Part shown: in pieces, positions 9,352-17,762 of the stretch | How the letters are laid out: each line of letters starts with the position of its first letter | Position numbering within the stretch: position 1 is the first letter of the stretch | Source of the DNA: CAIKMD01 sp963740675 | Lineage (GTDB): Bacteria > Pseudomonadota > Alphaproteobacteria > ATCC43930 > CGMCC-115725 | Assembly (NCBI GenBank): GCA_963740675.1 | Contig: CAVUFS010000007.1 | Location: 248,001-312,000, forward strand | Direction: 5' to 3' | DNA: 64,000 nt | Position numbers and translations under genes: made by a program | The notes under the pieces: generated by a model | Databases searched by the model: none | What the model was told of the DNA's origin: nothing | Seen by the model: the letters and a program-made list of their open reading frames with translations, nothing else

Positions 9352-10194
9352 GCTGCAGCTCCCGTGAGATCCCAGAATGCCACCGGACACGTGCCGACGC
9401 CTTTGACCGGCTTATGATCGATGAAGGTCGGCTTGCGTTCTTCGACGACGCCAAGACAAGTGACGTAGTTGAGGAATTCCGAGGTCGAATTGCCTTCCTC
9501 GATGAGGCGCGGCACCGTCAGCGTCTTCAAGATCTCGTCGCGATTGCCGAGCGCGCATCTGATCGAGGATCCAGCGCTGCAGATCGAAATTGTAATTACC
9601 CATCTTCGGGCCGCCGACCTCGACGGTGAGGTTGAACGAGCCGATCACCGCGACGCGCTCGTCGCCCGGCCATGCCTCCAGCGTGCGGCGCAGGAATTGG
9701 CCGAGCTCGTACCATTTGTGGTTGGGAGGAATCGGATAGCCGAAGGCGTTGGTCATCACCGGCACGAAAGGCAGATCCTCTTCCGGCCGCACGAAAGAGA
9801 GCGGCACGGTGAAGGCATGATCGATCTTGAAATCATGCACCTGCGAGAATTGCACGCCTTCCTCGATCCCGCGGCGGAGCATAAATTGCGCGAGGCCCTG
9901 ATGCACATTCGCGCGATAACGCGGCAGATGCATCACATCGGTCTCGTACCAGAACGGGCCTTCGGCGACCGGGCCGGTGCCGACCGCGAAAGTCGGCAGA
10001 TTGTCGAAGAAGAAATTGTCGAGATGATCGTTGGCGACGCCGACGATGAGGCTCGGCTTGGTCGCGGCGAGCATCTCGCGCACCTTGGCGAAGGTGCCGT
10101 AGAGCGTTTCCATGTCCTTCGGATCGGCTTGGTCGCGATTCCAAAAGATGCGCGGATTGTGGGTCGAGGCGATCACCGAAACGATCTGGGCCAT
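9348..10194 (-). CDS. LigB-like extradiol ring-cleavage dioxygenase catalytic subunit, frameshifted
   Basis: About 281 residues of the class III (LigB-type) non-haem Fe(II) dioxygenases. Predicted iron ligands are His12 (ASTHNPRI) and His57 (GVANDHLDN), with a third, acidic ligand in the C-terminal GNSTSEFLNY segment. The main frame runs to DQMRAR, then a one-base shift near 9553 moves the true sequence (NRDEILKTLTVPRLIEEG) to another frame ending at 9348. The small LigA-like subunit is encoded two genes upstream. Substrates of the family include protocatechuate, gallate and 2-aminophenol; which one applies here cannot be read from sequence. Confidence 0.87.
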
Positions 10195-10216
10195 GGGCTT
10201 CTCTTTAATTGGAGCT

Positions 10217-11041
10217 CTAGATGGAATCGCCGCGATAGCGCCACCGCTCCATACGGCGCTCCAGCAGCTTCAAGGATTGCATGATGAGGACGCCGATCGC
10301 CGCGAGCACGCAGACGACCACAAAGTACGGCGCCATGCGGAAGCTGTTGCCATAGACCGACAACAATCCGCCAAGCCCGTTGACCGCCGTGTAGAGCTCG
10401 GCGACGACGGTGTTGATCAGCGCGAGCGAGGCGCCGACACGCAGGCCGGCCGTTATATAAGGCAATGCGCCGGGCAGCATGATCTTGCGGAAGATCTGCG
10501 CGTCGCTGGCCCCGGCCGAGCGCGCCATCTCGATCAACTCGCCATCGGAATTGAGCACGCCGTAATAGGTGTTGATGAGAATCGGCATCACCGCGCCGAT
10601 AAAGACGATGAAGACCTTGGCCTCGAAGCCGAGCCCCAGGAACACGATCACCAGCGGAATGAAGGCAACACGCGGCATCGCCGAGAGCGCGTTGACATAG
10701 CCTTCGATCGTCGCGCCGAAGATGCGAATGCCGCCCATCAGCAAGCCGAAGGGAATGGCGAACGCGGCCGAGAGCAGGAACCCGGAGAGGAACACGCCAA
10801 GACTATCGATCGTGGCGCGCGGCACGGTGCCATCGCCGATCACCTGGATAGAAGCGACCGCGGTCTGCCACGGCGTCGGGAAGAAATTCTGGCCGACCAG
10901 CACCGCGACGAGCCACCACGCAATGAGGATCAGCACGAAGACGAGCAGCCGCCAGACATTGATGTTCACTTGCGAGAGTCGCGGGCCGAGACGCGGCCGG
11001 CGCTGCGTGACGGAGCGGAGCTGTTCGCCTTGTGCGCTCAT
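10217..11041 (-). CDS. ABC transporter permease (SsuC/TauC-type)
   Basis: A 274-residue integral membrane protein with about six predicted transmembrane segments. The first follows a short cytoplasmic N-terminus (VNINVWRLLVFVLILIAWW). The cytoplasmic coupling loop reads EMARSAGASDAQIFRKIMLP, the EAA-type motif of binding-protein-dependent permeases of the nitrate/sulfonate/taurine group. It lies between the two dioxygenase subunit genes, 70 bp after ligA-like and 22 bp before ligB-like. Transport and ring cleavage are therefore co-transcribed. Confidence 0.92.
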   Translation of the reverse strand: MSAQGEQLRSVTQRRPRLGPRLSQVNINVWRLLVFVLILIAWWLVAVLVGQNFFPTPWQTAVASIQVIGDGTVPRATIDSLGVFLSGFLLSAAFAIPFGLLMGGIRIFGATIEGYVNALSAMPRVAFIPLVIVFLGLGFEAKVFIVFIGAVMPILINTYYGVLNSDGELIEMARSAGASDAQIFRKIMLPGALPYITAGLRVGASLALINTVVAELYTAVNGLGGLLSVYGNSFRMAPYFVVVCVLAAIGVLIMQSLKLLERRMERWRYRGDSI

Positions 11042-11043
11042 CG

Positions 11044-11099
11044 GCTCGCTGCCATCAGCTTGCTGCCATCACCTTGTCGCCATCAGCGCGCCGCTATCG
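11044..11099. repeat. 14-bp imperfect tandem repeat
   Basis: Units ending in CCATCA recur at 11052, 11066 and 11080 with 14-bp spacing, plus a decayed fourth unit. The array fills the 70-bp gap between the LigA-like gene and the permease start, so it sits in the translation-initiation region of the permease. Confidence 0.7.
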
Positions 11100-11111
11100 C
11101 ATCGCCGCCCG

Positions 11112-11426
11112 TCACGCAGACGCCGGCTGCGGATCGCGCGGATGGTAGTAGTCGTAGAATTTGTTCGGCACGTTTTTGATCTTCGGCACGACGTTCTCGA
11201 GATACCATTCGCGCGGATTGAGCACCGCCGACAAATGGAACAGCAGCACCGGATGAACATGCAGCGCCCAGAGCGCCGGAAAATCGCGCTCACTCAGGGC
11301 GCGGCGCTCTTCGCTGGTGAGCGTAAAATGATCGAGCACGGCATAATCGCCGCGGCGAAACGCTTCAGTGCGTTCGCGATCGGTGTAGATATGGTGGATG
11401 GCGCGATTGAGCTCGTAATCCGACAT
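11112..11426 (-). CDS. LigA-like extradiol dioxygenase small subunit
   Basis: A 104-residue protein starting MSDYELNRAIHHIYTD. The ATG at 11426 has a GGGGCGGC ribosome site; the longer upstream frame is not protein-like. It matches the LigA-type fold used as the small subunit of class III extradiol dioxygenases: short, helical, with ALWALHVHPVLLFHLSAVL in the middle and NVPNKFYDYYHPRD at the end. It is the first gene of the operon. The usual pair is ligA-ligB adjacent; here the permease gene separates them. Confidence 0.82.
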   Translation of the reverse strand: MSDYELNRAIHHIYTDRERTEAFRRGDYAVLDHFTLTSEERRALSERDFPALWALHVHPVLLFHLSAVLNPREWYLENVVPKIKNVPNKFYDYYHPRDPQPASA

Positions 11427-11523
11427 GTCGCCGCCCCTGTTCCATTTGCGGCCGCCGCCGCTTGTCCCTTGGGTGATTATGTTGCTTGAGCCGCTGGAAT
11501 TTAGGAATATTTCGGGATGTCTC

Positions 11524-11540
11524 CATAGGCTCTCCCTATG
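11524..11540. promoter_or_regulatory. LysR-type operator candidate (T-N11-A palindrome)
   Basis: Perfect inverted repeat CATAGG-CTCTC-CCTATG, which contains the T-N11-A form bound by LysR-family regulators. It sits in the 160-bp divergent intergenic region, 46 bp before the LysR start and about 100 bp before the operon's first gene. Confidence 0.55.
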
Positions 11541-11586
11541 ATCCAATTGCCTGCCGCATGGGCACCCTGCCGCTGGTCTGACCAGC

Positions 11587-12478
11587 ATGAATGATCGCCA
11601 GTTGCGCTACGCGCATGCGATCTGGAACGAGCGCAGCTTTAGCCGCGCCGCCGCGAAGATGGGCGTGTCGCAGCCCTCGCTGTCCGAGCAGATCAGGCTG
11701 CTCGAAGAAGAGCTTGGGTTCAGCCTGTTCTATCGCAACAGCCGCGGCGTCGAGCCGAGCGCCCACGGCCTCGCCTTTCTCGAATCCGCCGCGAGCGTCG
11801 TCAGCGGCATGTCCGCGCTCAAGGAATTGGCACGCGAGCTCAAAGGCAAGCCGGGTGCGACGGTGCGGATCGGCGTCAATTCGGGCCTCGCGCAATCGAT
11901 TTTGCCGCGCGTCGCACAAACCCTCGCCGCCAGCAATGTGAAGACACGCTGGGAGCTGGTGACGGCGACAACGCGGCGCGTTCTGCGGCTCGTCCACCAG
12001 CAGCGGCTCGATCTCGCCATCGTCTTTGAGGGCGAGGTGAAACCGGTTTCCGAAAAGCTGCTGCGCGCCAATCTGGCCGAGACCGAAATCGCGTTGCTGA
12101 CCCCGCCGGGACATCCGCTGGCGCGGCGCCGCGAGCCGCTGTCCCTAGCCGATTTCGCGCGCCTGCCACTGCTCGTGAACGAGCCGCGCATCGGCTACAG
12201 CCGGACGATGCTCGATCGCCTGACCGAGGCCGGCGTCGCGCCGGAGATCGTGGGCGATTGCGACGATCTCGAATCGCTCAAACACATGGTCGTCAGCGGC
12301 GCCGGCGTCGCGCTGGCCCCGCGCATCATCGCGGAAGATGAGGTGACCCGCGGCACGTTGCTCGCCCTTCCGATCGAGGGCCGGATTACGCGTCGCGATC
12401 CAACTCGTCTGGCGGCCCGAACCGCTGGCGCCGCGCATCGAGCGCATTCGCGCATTGCTGGCGAAAGAGCTGGGCTAA
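11587..12478 (+). CDS. LysR-family transcriptional regulator, frameshifted near the 3' end
   Basis: About 296 residues. The N-terminal winged helix-turn-helix is intact (FSRAAAKMGVSQPSLSEQIR, residues ~18-37) and is followed by the type-2 periplasmic-like effector domain from about residue 90. After PIEGRITR (near 12390) the frame is lost; the sequence VAIQLVWRPEPLAP, a normal LysR end, is found in the next frame and stops at 12478. One extra base explains this. It is divergent from the dioxygenase/ABC operon and is the obvious candidate for its regulator, probably responding to the aromatic substrate or an intermediate (inference). Confidence 0.87.
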
Positions 12479-12500
12479 GCCGTCCTATTGGGAGACGGTA

Positions 12501-12540
12501 GAGCATCGCGCTCGATTGCAATATATAATGGAGCATCGCG
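12501..12540 (+). promoter_or_regulatory. TATAAT box flanked by 10-bp direct repeats
   Basis: GAGCATCGCG occurs at 12501-12510 and again at 12531-12540, exactly 30 bp apart (about three helical turns). TATAAT at 12524-12529 lies between the copies, 31 bp before the cupin start codon. No good -35 box is visible at the usual spacing, which fits an activator-dependent promoter. Confidence 0.4.
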
Positions 12541-12560
12541 ACCGATCCGGGAGAGATGCC

Positions 12561-13694
12561 ATGGCCCAGCAGCTGACGACGCCGCGCTTGCGGCTCAATT
12601 CCTATGGCAATTGGATCAAGGGCGAAGGCGTGCCGATCGCCGAGGATTACGCGCTCGACCTCTTCGCCGTCGAGACCAAGCCCTGGGCGCGGTTCGGGGT
12701 GAAAGGTGCGGCCTGTCACCTCAAAGGCCGCGGTGATTTCGCCAGCATGTTCCTTTACGAGCTGGCGCCGGGCGCATCATCGACGCCAGTGAAGCACCTC
12801 TATGAGGAAGTCACCTATATCCTCGAAGGCACTGGGAGCACGCAGCTCGAATTCCCCGACGGCGGCAAGCGCAGCTTTGAATGGGGACCGCGCAGCCTCT
12901 TCGCGATTCCGCTCAACGCAAAGCATCGCCATTTCAATGGCAGCGGCCGGAAGCGCGCGCTGATGGTCTCGACCGTCAACATGCCGCTGATCATGAATAT
13001 CTTTCACAACGAGGCCTTCATCTTCAACACCGAGGCGCCTTTCACCGACCGCATCGGCAAGGACGATTACTACACCGGCGAAGGCGATCTGCTGCTGGTG
13101 CGTCAGGGCAGCCATATGTGGGAGACGAATTTCGTTCCCGATCTCGAACATCTAGAGTTGCAATCCTACGAGGCGCGCGGCGCCGGCGGCGCCAACATCA
13201 AGCTCATCCTCGCTGACAGCTCGATGCATGCGCATATCTCGGAGATGCCGCCCGGCACCTATAAGAAGGCGCATCGCCATTCCGCCGGCACGCATGTGAT
13301 GTTTCTCGTCGGGACCGGCTATTCGCTGGCCTGGTTCGAGGGCGATAAGGATTACCGCCGCATCGATTGGCGGCACGGCATCGTCTATCCGCCCGCCGAG
13401 CAGCAGATCCATCAGCACTTCAACACCTGCGATCGCGCGGCGCGCTATCTCGCCACCGGCATCGGCGGCATCCGCTATCCGATGACCTCGGCGGCACGGC
13501 GCACCGGCGGCGATCCGGATAGCGAAAAACTTGGCGCCACCGCGCGCAGCATCAAGGATGGCGGCGATCAGATCGAATACGAGGATCAAGACCCGCGCAT
13601 CCATCCGGAGTGGCTGGCCGAGATGAAGAAGAATGGCGGCACGGTCGATCCGCTGATGTATCGCTGGTTCCCGGAGAAATCGGCGGCGGAATAG
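12561..13694 (+). CDS. Bicupin domain protein
   Basis: A 377-residue protein with two cupin barrels. The first barrel carries KHLYEEVTYILEGTGS (near residue 80); the second carries MPPGTYKKAHRHSAGTHVMF (near residue 235), with His residues positioned as metal ligands. The ATG at 12561 has a GGGAGAG ribosome site and is preferred to the upstream in-frame ATG at 12516. Such proteins include metal-dependent dioxygenases of the gentisate/hydroxyanthranilate type and non-enzymatic binding proteins. The active-site pattern alone does not decide. Its stop codon directly abuts the next gene's ATG. Confidence 0.82.
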   Translation: MAQQLTTPRLRLNSYGNWIKGEGVPIAEDYALDLFAVETKPWARFGVKGAACHLKGRGDFASMFLYELAPGASSTPVKHLYEEVTYILEGTGSTQLEFPDGGKRSFEWGPRSLFAIPLNAKHRHFNGSGRKRALMVSTVNMPLIMNIFHNEAFIFNTEAPFTDRIGKDDYYTGEGDLLLVRQGSHMWETNFVPDLEHLELQSYEARGAGGANIKLILADSSMHAHISEMPPGTYKKAHRHSAGTHVMFLVGTGYSLAWFEGDKDYRRIDWRHGIVYPPAEQQIHQHFNTCDRAARYLATGIGGIRYPMTSAARRTGGDPDSEKLGATARSIKDGGDQIEYEDQDPRIHPEWLAEMKKNGGTVDPLMYRWFPEKSAAE

Positions 13695-14711
13695 ATGCGC
13701 CGCGCGCTCGCCCCCAGCCTTCCAGCGCTCCTTCTCGCGTTATCGCTCGGCGCAACCAGCGCCAACGCCGGCGACCCGATCCGCGTCGGCTATATCGGCA
13801 CGTCGCTCGCCAGCATTCCAATCGTCGTCGCAGATGGCAAAGGGTTCTTCGCCGCGCAAGGGCTCGACGCCAAGCTCATGCCGTTCGAATCATCGCAGCC
13901 GGTCGCGCTCGCGATTGCCAGCGGCGACACCGATTTCGGCACTACCGGTTTGAGTGAACCGTTCTTCGTCCTCGGCCATCAAGGCGCGCTGACGATCATC
14001 GGCGGCGACACGGTCGAGCACAAAGGCTTTCACGGCCTCGGTTTCGTTGCCTCCAACCAGGCCTATGCCGCGGGGCTTACGAGCGTCGCAAAGCTCGGCG
14101 GCCATTCGGTCGGCATCACGCAGCCGGGCTCGCCGCTCGAATATTCGATGGCCCTCGTGCTCGATAAATACGGCATCGACCTCAAAAGCGTGCGCGTGAT
14201 GGGGCTGCAATCGAATTCCAACGTCGCCTCGGCGCTGACCGGCAATCAGGTCGATGCCGCGATCATGAGCTCCGCCAATCTTTACGCCGTCGTCAATCAC
14301 GGCGGCGCGAAGCCGATCGGCTGGCTCGACGAGGAGGTACATGGCGCCGATGTCAGCGGCACGGTGACCTCGACCAAACTCGCGAACGACCGACCGGAGA
14401 CGGTGCGCCGCTTTCTCGCCGCCTTCCGCCAGGGTGCGCAGGCTTGGGATGCGGCTTTCCTCGATGCGCAGGGCAATCGTGCCGACCAACCCAACGCTGT
14501 CGAGATGATCGCGCTGGTGGCGAAAGGCCTCGGCCAGCCGGAAGAGGTGGTCCGCCGCGGGCTCAACTACGTCGATCCCGAAGCACGGATCGCGGTCGGC
14601 GATCTGCAACGTATGCTCGATTGGTACGAAGCGAAGGGCTTACAGAAATTCCATGTCGATGCGACGGCGCTGATCGACATGCGTTATGCGAAACTGGCCG
14701 ACCGGCCTTGA
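13695..14711 (+). CDS. ABC transporter substrate-binding protein (NMT1/TauA-like)
   Basis: A 338-residue secreted binding protein. The signal peptide is RRALAPSLPALLLALSLGAT with cleavage near ANA-GDP. Mature features are IRVGYIGTSLASIPIVVADG, ALAIASGDTDFGTTGLSEP and the GITQPGSPLEYSMALVLDKYGI segment of the thiamine/sulfonate-type family. It begins immediately after the cupin stop, so the two are one operon. No permease or ATPase follows, so it must share another transporter's membrane components or act as a sensor (inference). Confidence 0.88.
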   Translation: MRRALAPSLPALLLALSLGATSANAGDPIRVGYIGTSLASIPIVVADGKGFFAAQGLDAKLMPFESSQPVALAIASGDTDFGTTGLSEPFFVLGHQGALTIIGGDTVEHKGFHGLGFVASNQAYAAGLTSVAKLGGHSVGITQPGSPLEYSMALVLDKYGIDLKSVRVMGLQSNSNVASALTGNQVDAAIMSSANLYAVVNHGGAKPIGWLDEEVHGADVSGTVTSTKLANDRPETVRRFLAAFRQGAQAWDAAFLDAQGNRADQPNAVEMIALVAKGLGQPEEVVRRGLNYVDPEARIAVGDLQRMLDWYEAKGLQKFHVDATALIDMRYAKLADRP

Positions 14712-14730
14712 GCACCGGTCGGCCGTTTGT
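14696..14730. terminator. Intrinsic terminator, probably bidirectional
   Basis: A perfect 10-bp inverted repeat (GGCCGACCGG / CCGGTCGGCC) with a 9-nt loop; a short T-rich run follows on the plus strand. The left arm covers the last codons of the binding-protein gene, and the DUF1328 gene ends on the other side. Confidence 0.7.
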
Positions 14731-14746
14731 CCGGCTCGATCACCGG

Positions 14747-14920
14747 CTATATCGTCGGTCCGCGCCGCCAGCCACCCGCGAGCAGGCTGACAACGAGAAG
14801 GACAAGGAAGATAAAGAACAGGATCTTCGCGATACCGGCCGCGGCGCCCGCGACACCGAAGAAACCGAAGAATCCGGCAATGATCGCAATAATGAAGAAG
14901 ACCAAGGCCCAGTAGAGCAT
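14747..14920 (-). CDS. DUF1328 (YtjA-type) small membrane protein
   Basis: A 57-residue protein, MLYWALVFFIIAIIAGFFGF and onward, with two hydrophobic segments separated by the Gly/Ala-rich turn VAGAAAGIAKI and ending LLAGGWRRGPTI. This matches the DUF1328 family of tiny inner-membrane proteins common in Proteobacteria, whose function is unknown. A GAGGAG ribosome site precedes the ATG. It is a lone gene, convergent with the binding protein. The R-rich longer frame on the same stretch is a shadow. Confidence 0.9.
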   Translation of the reverse strand: MLYWALVFFIIAIIAGFFGFFGVAGAAAGIAKILFFIFLVLLVVSLLAGGWRRGPTI

Positions 14921-15077
14921 CTGCTAACTCCTCGCACGCTTTGTCTTTGAACAAGATTGCTTGCGCGAGGTTCCGCGGTCGCAGCCACCGGTAGCTTGTG
15001 CTTGGCTATTTCTGCGCCAATTTGGCGAATGCTTTTTTTACCAACGATGAGCGACAATCGTCTTCGTCGGGGGAACC

Positions 15078-15350
15078 ATGGAACCAGTCTTCGAGGAATT
15101 GCGACTTGCCGCGCGCCGTCTACTCGGACTTCGCGCCGGGCTTTGCGCCTTGGCGGTTGCGGCTTACGGCTATCTCTTGGGTTCGACGTTGAGCCACGGC
15201 GCGGCGATGGAAGACCTCGCCAAGCTGGCACTCCTCGGCGCCGTCACCATCGGCGCGGCGACTTTCGCCATGCACTCGGCCGAGGTCTATGCCGAACGGC
15301 AGCGCAAGAAAAAGCTCGATACTCTCTACGGGCGGGATTCGTCTTCGTAA
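15078..15350 (+). CDS. Hypothetical small membrane protein
   Basis: A 90-residue protein with two predicted transmembrane segments (about residues 20-36 and 50-67) and a basic tail (AERQRKKKLDTLYGRD). A GTCGGGGGAACC leader supplies a ribosome site. I do not recognise a family. It lies among other small envelope-type genes between 14.7 and 16.2 kb. Confidence 0.55.
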   Translation: MEPVFEELRLAARRLLGLRAGLCALAVAAYGYLLGSTLSHGAAMEDLAKLALLGAVTIGAATFAMHSAEVYAERQRKKKLDTLYGRDSSS

Positions 15351-15405
15351 CGGCGGATTCGCCGCCAGACGCGGTATTCGCGTAACGGGAATTCGATCGC
15401 CTGTC

Positions 15406-15543
15406 TCAGGGCAGCGTGCCGAGCGTGCCCAGCGCGTCGAAAAACATGAGCAGCAACATCAGCCCGAGCGACGCGATCGCGATACCGCGGCTCGGTTCGG
15501 CAATCAGGCTGGCGCGCGCTCGAAAGCTCAGCGTCCTTCGCAT
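15406..15543 (-). CDS. Hypothetical 45-residue single-pass membrane protein
   Basis: A short frame beginning MRRTLSFRARASLIAEPSRG. A basic N-terminus is followed by one hydrophobic helix (GIAIASLGLMLLLMFF) and a short tail. GGAG lies about 8 nt before the ATG. It is convergent with the 15078 gene. No family is recognised. The good ribosome site and the positive-inside pattern support a real product, but length alone makes this uncertain. Confidence 0.42.
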   Translation of the reverse strand: MRRTLSFRARASLIAEPSRGIAIASLGLMLLLMFFDALGTLGTLP

Positions 15544-15664
15544 GGCTTGGCTCCGCTTCTTTTCAAGAGAAGCTTTGCCTGCCAAAGTTTAATTAGCGGC
15601 TAATAACAGCAACTTGCAGGCCTGCCGGGGTGTTATTCGAGATATCCGGAGGAAAAATAAAATC

Positions 15665-15919
15665 ATGTCCCGTGTCTTTGCGCTGGGCGGGCTTTGCCTG
15701 TGTTTGAGCGGCTGTGTCTACTACCCGCCCTATGGCTATGCTTCGCCACAACCCTATCGCTATGGGCCGCCGCCGGCCTATGCCTATCCGGCGCCGCCGC
15801 CGGCGCCCGCTTACCCCTACGCAGCCCCCGGCCAACCCTATGCGCCACAACCCAATGCCTCGGGCATGCCGCAGACTCTCGGACCCAACGGCGACACCAC
15901 CGGCGCGACCGGCAACTAG
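15665..15919 (+). CDS. Small Pro/Tyr-rich lipoprotein
   Basis: An 84-residue protein with a lipoprotein signal: ALGGLCLCLSGC, with the lipid-modified Cys near residue 17. The mature part is almost entirely Pro/Tyr/Ala repeats (YGPPPAYAYPAPPPAPAYPY). GGAGGAAA precedes the ATG; the longer frame from 15614 lacks a site. The family is not named here; such proteins are usually envelope-associated. A strong terminator follows. Confidence 0.75.
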   Translation: MSRVFALGGLCLCLSGCVYYPPYGYASPQPYRYGPPPAYAYPAPPPAPAYPYAAPGQPYAPQPNASGMPQTLGPNGDTTGATGN

Positions 15920-15949
15920 CCGAATTCTGGGCAACACTTAAAAGCAAAA

Positions 15950-15977
15950 GGCGCGGGAAGCCATTCCCGCGCCGTTT
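15950..15977 (+). terminator. Rho-independent terminator
   Basis: GGCGCGGGAA / TTCCCGCGCC form a perfect 10-bp stem with a 3-4-nt loop, followed by GTTTT. It lies about 30 bp after the lipoprotein stop. Confidence 0.85.
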
Positions 15978-16004
15978 TCCGTTCTGCTCGGTTGGAAAGA
16001 GCGA

Positions 16005-16184
16005 TCAGCCGTTCGAATTCGCCTCGGCGCCGGCTTCCCATTCGCGGAGCGCTTTCGAGAGCGCGGCGGTGGTCGGCGGGCCGGGGTCACGGCGGCGGCG
16101 CGGCCCCAGGTAAATGTCCGGGCACGGCGCTTCTACGATCGTATCGATATGCAAATCGGAAACTTGACCAATATTAATGATCAC
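16005..16184 (-). CDS. Hypothetical small protein
   Basis: A 59-residue frame from a GTG at 16184 preceded by GAGAGGGAC; an ATG 13 codons upstream (16223) is the alternative. The sequence contains DLHIDTIVEAPCPDIYLGPR and an acidic, helical C-terminus. No family is recognised. It is convergent with the terminator of the lipoprotein gene. The upstream interval to 16450 shows no other gene. Confidence 0.42.
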   Translation of the reverse strand: MIINIGQVSDLHIDTIVEAPCPDIYLGPRRRRDPGPPTTAALSKALREWEAGAEANSNG

Positions 16185-16450
16185 CGATGTCCCTCTCGCT
16201 CGTCCAAGACTGATGATGTCCATGAAGTAGCGCCATCACGCGGCGAACGCTACTTCGTTTTGCGAGAATATCGCGCTGAGCTTGCGTCAAACCGGGGCTT
16301 TGGCCGCGACCTTTTGGATTTCTCCCTGCTGCGTTGTCGAATCGGCCGCAGTCCCGCTTGCGCCGCCGGGCGACCTCGGCACAAACTAAGGGCGAGCGGA
16401 ATGATCGGTAAAAATCGTTAAGGCCGGTCGCCAGAGGGAGGAGTTTCATC

Positions 16451-17737
16451 ATGGATAGCAGCGGTGGCAGCAACGGCTTGGCTTTTTCCGGCTATCGCCA
16501 AACCGAGATCGGCAAGCCCGATCTCTTTCTGACCCAGGTCGGCCCGGGCACCCCAGGCGGCGAATATCACCGCCGCTTCTGGCAAGCCGCCGCTTGGGAG
16601 CATGAAATCAAGGACCTGCCCTTCGTGCAACGCGTTCTGGGCGAGGACCTCGTCCTCTTCCGCGACAAGAGCGGGCGCTATGGATGCGTGCACAAGCATT
16701 GCTGCCACCGCAACACCTCGCTCGAATTCGGCCAGATCGAAGAGCGCGGCATCCGCTGCTGCTATCACGGCCGGCTCTACGATATCGACGGCACGATCCT
16801 CGAAGCGCCGGGCGAACCGCTGGAAGTCTTGCAGCGCCAGGTCGCGCAGCCCGCTTATCCGACACATGTCTTCTGCGGCATGGTCTTCGTCTATATGGGG
16901 CCTATTGATCAGAAGCCTCCGTTTCCCAATTACGATCGCTTCAACGTGTCCGGCCTCCGCATGGAAGCCGGCGACCGCCTGCCCTGGACCTGCAATTGGC
17001 TGCAGCTCAAAGAGAATGTGATGGACCCGGTGCATACGGCGACGCTGCACGTCCTGCCCGGCCAGCCCAACCCCTTCGGCGACGGTTTCGGCGTCATTCC
17101 CGAGATCGAATGGTCGGAGACGCCGGTCGGCTGCATCTATGTCGCGGTGCGCCGTGTCGGCGACAACATCTGGGCGCGCTCGACCGATGCGCTGATGCCC
17201 AACATCCACAGCATCACCAGCGTATTCGAAAACGGCCGCGGGCAAAAAGAAGCGGCGCCGCCCTGGCTCACACTGTGGACGACGCCTGTCGATGACGGGA
17301 ACTGCATCAACTTCACCTTCTTCCATCTGCGCGAGGGCGAGACGCGCGAGAAGCGCATCGCCGGCCAGTTCAACAATTTCGGCCAGAGCCCGAACCGTCC
17401 CTATGAAGAGCGCCAGCGCGTGCCGGGCGATTACGACGCGATGACCAGCCAGGGACCGACCACGCCGCACAGCAAAGAGCATCTCGGTGTCGGCGATACC
17501 GGCGTCGCGCTGTTCCGCCGGCTGCTGCGCCGCGGCATCGAAGCGACGCAGCGCGGCGACAAGCTGCCGTTCCTTTACGATCTCAACGGCAACGCGACGC
17601 CGACTTACGGCAATGACCGCATCGTGCCGTTGTCAGCCGTCAATGGCGATCCCGACGACAAGCGCGTGCTGCGCCAATATGCGCGGCAGATCGTCAAAGA
17701 CTATCTCGAGAAGCCGCCGCTGCGCACGCTCCGCTGA
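16451..17737 (+). CDS. Rieske non-haem iron oxygenase, alpha subunit (phthalate-dioxygenase-like)
   Basis: A 428-residue ring-hydroxylating-type oxygenase. The Rieske [2Fe-2S] ligands are C84-x-H86 (HKHCCHRN) and C103-x-x-H106 (RCCYHGRLYD). The mononuclear iron motif is DPVHTATLH, downstream of NWLQLKEN, near residue 190. It would catalyse O2-dependent oxygenation or demethylation using electrons from a reductase, which is not encoded nearby. GGGAGGAG precedes the ATG. It closely resembles the truncated oxygenase at 37063-38016 in the C-terminal half (GDYDAMTSQGPTTPHSKEHL against GDYDAISSQGPIANRQAEHL). Confidence 0.93.
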   Translation: MDSSGGSNGLAFSGYRQTEIGKPDLFLTQVGPGTPGGEYHRRFWQAAAWEHEIKDLPFVQRVLGEDLVLFRDKSGRYGCVHKHCCHRNTSLEFGQIEERGIRCCYHGRLYDIDGTILEAPGEPLEVLQRQVAQPAYPTHVFCGMVFVYMGPIDQKPPFPNYDRFNVSGLRMEAGDRLPWTCNWLQLKENVMDPVHTATLHVLPGQPNPFGDGFGVIPEIEWSETPVGCIYVAVRRVGDNIWARSTDALMPNIHSITSVFENGRGQKEAAPPWLTLWTTPVDDGNCINFTFFHLREGETREKRIAGQFNNFGQSPNRPYEERQRVPGDYDAMTSQGPTTPHSKEHLGVGDTGVALFRRLLRRGIEATQRGDKLPFLYDLNGNATPTYGNDRIVPLSAVNGDPDDKRVLRQYARQIVKDYLEKPPLRTLR

Positions 17738-17762
17738 GCGAAGCGCTTCGATCAGTCGCCCC

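Noticed and set aside
8140..9390. An apparent fusion of binding protein and ATPase
   Set aside because: The middle of that frame is nonsense; two frameshifts create it, and both separate genes are recognisable.
16149..16421. A 90-codon plus-strand frame before the first Rieske gene
   Set aside because: No ribosome site, no family features, and it overlaps the better-supported minus-strand small gene.
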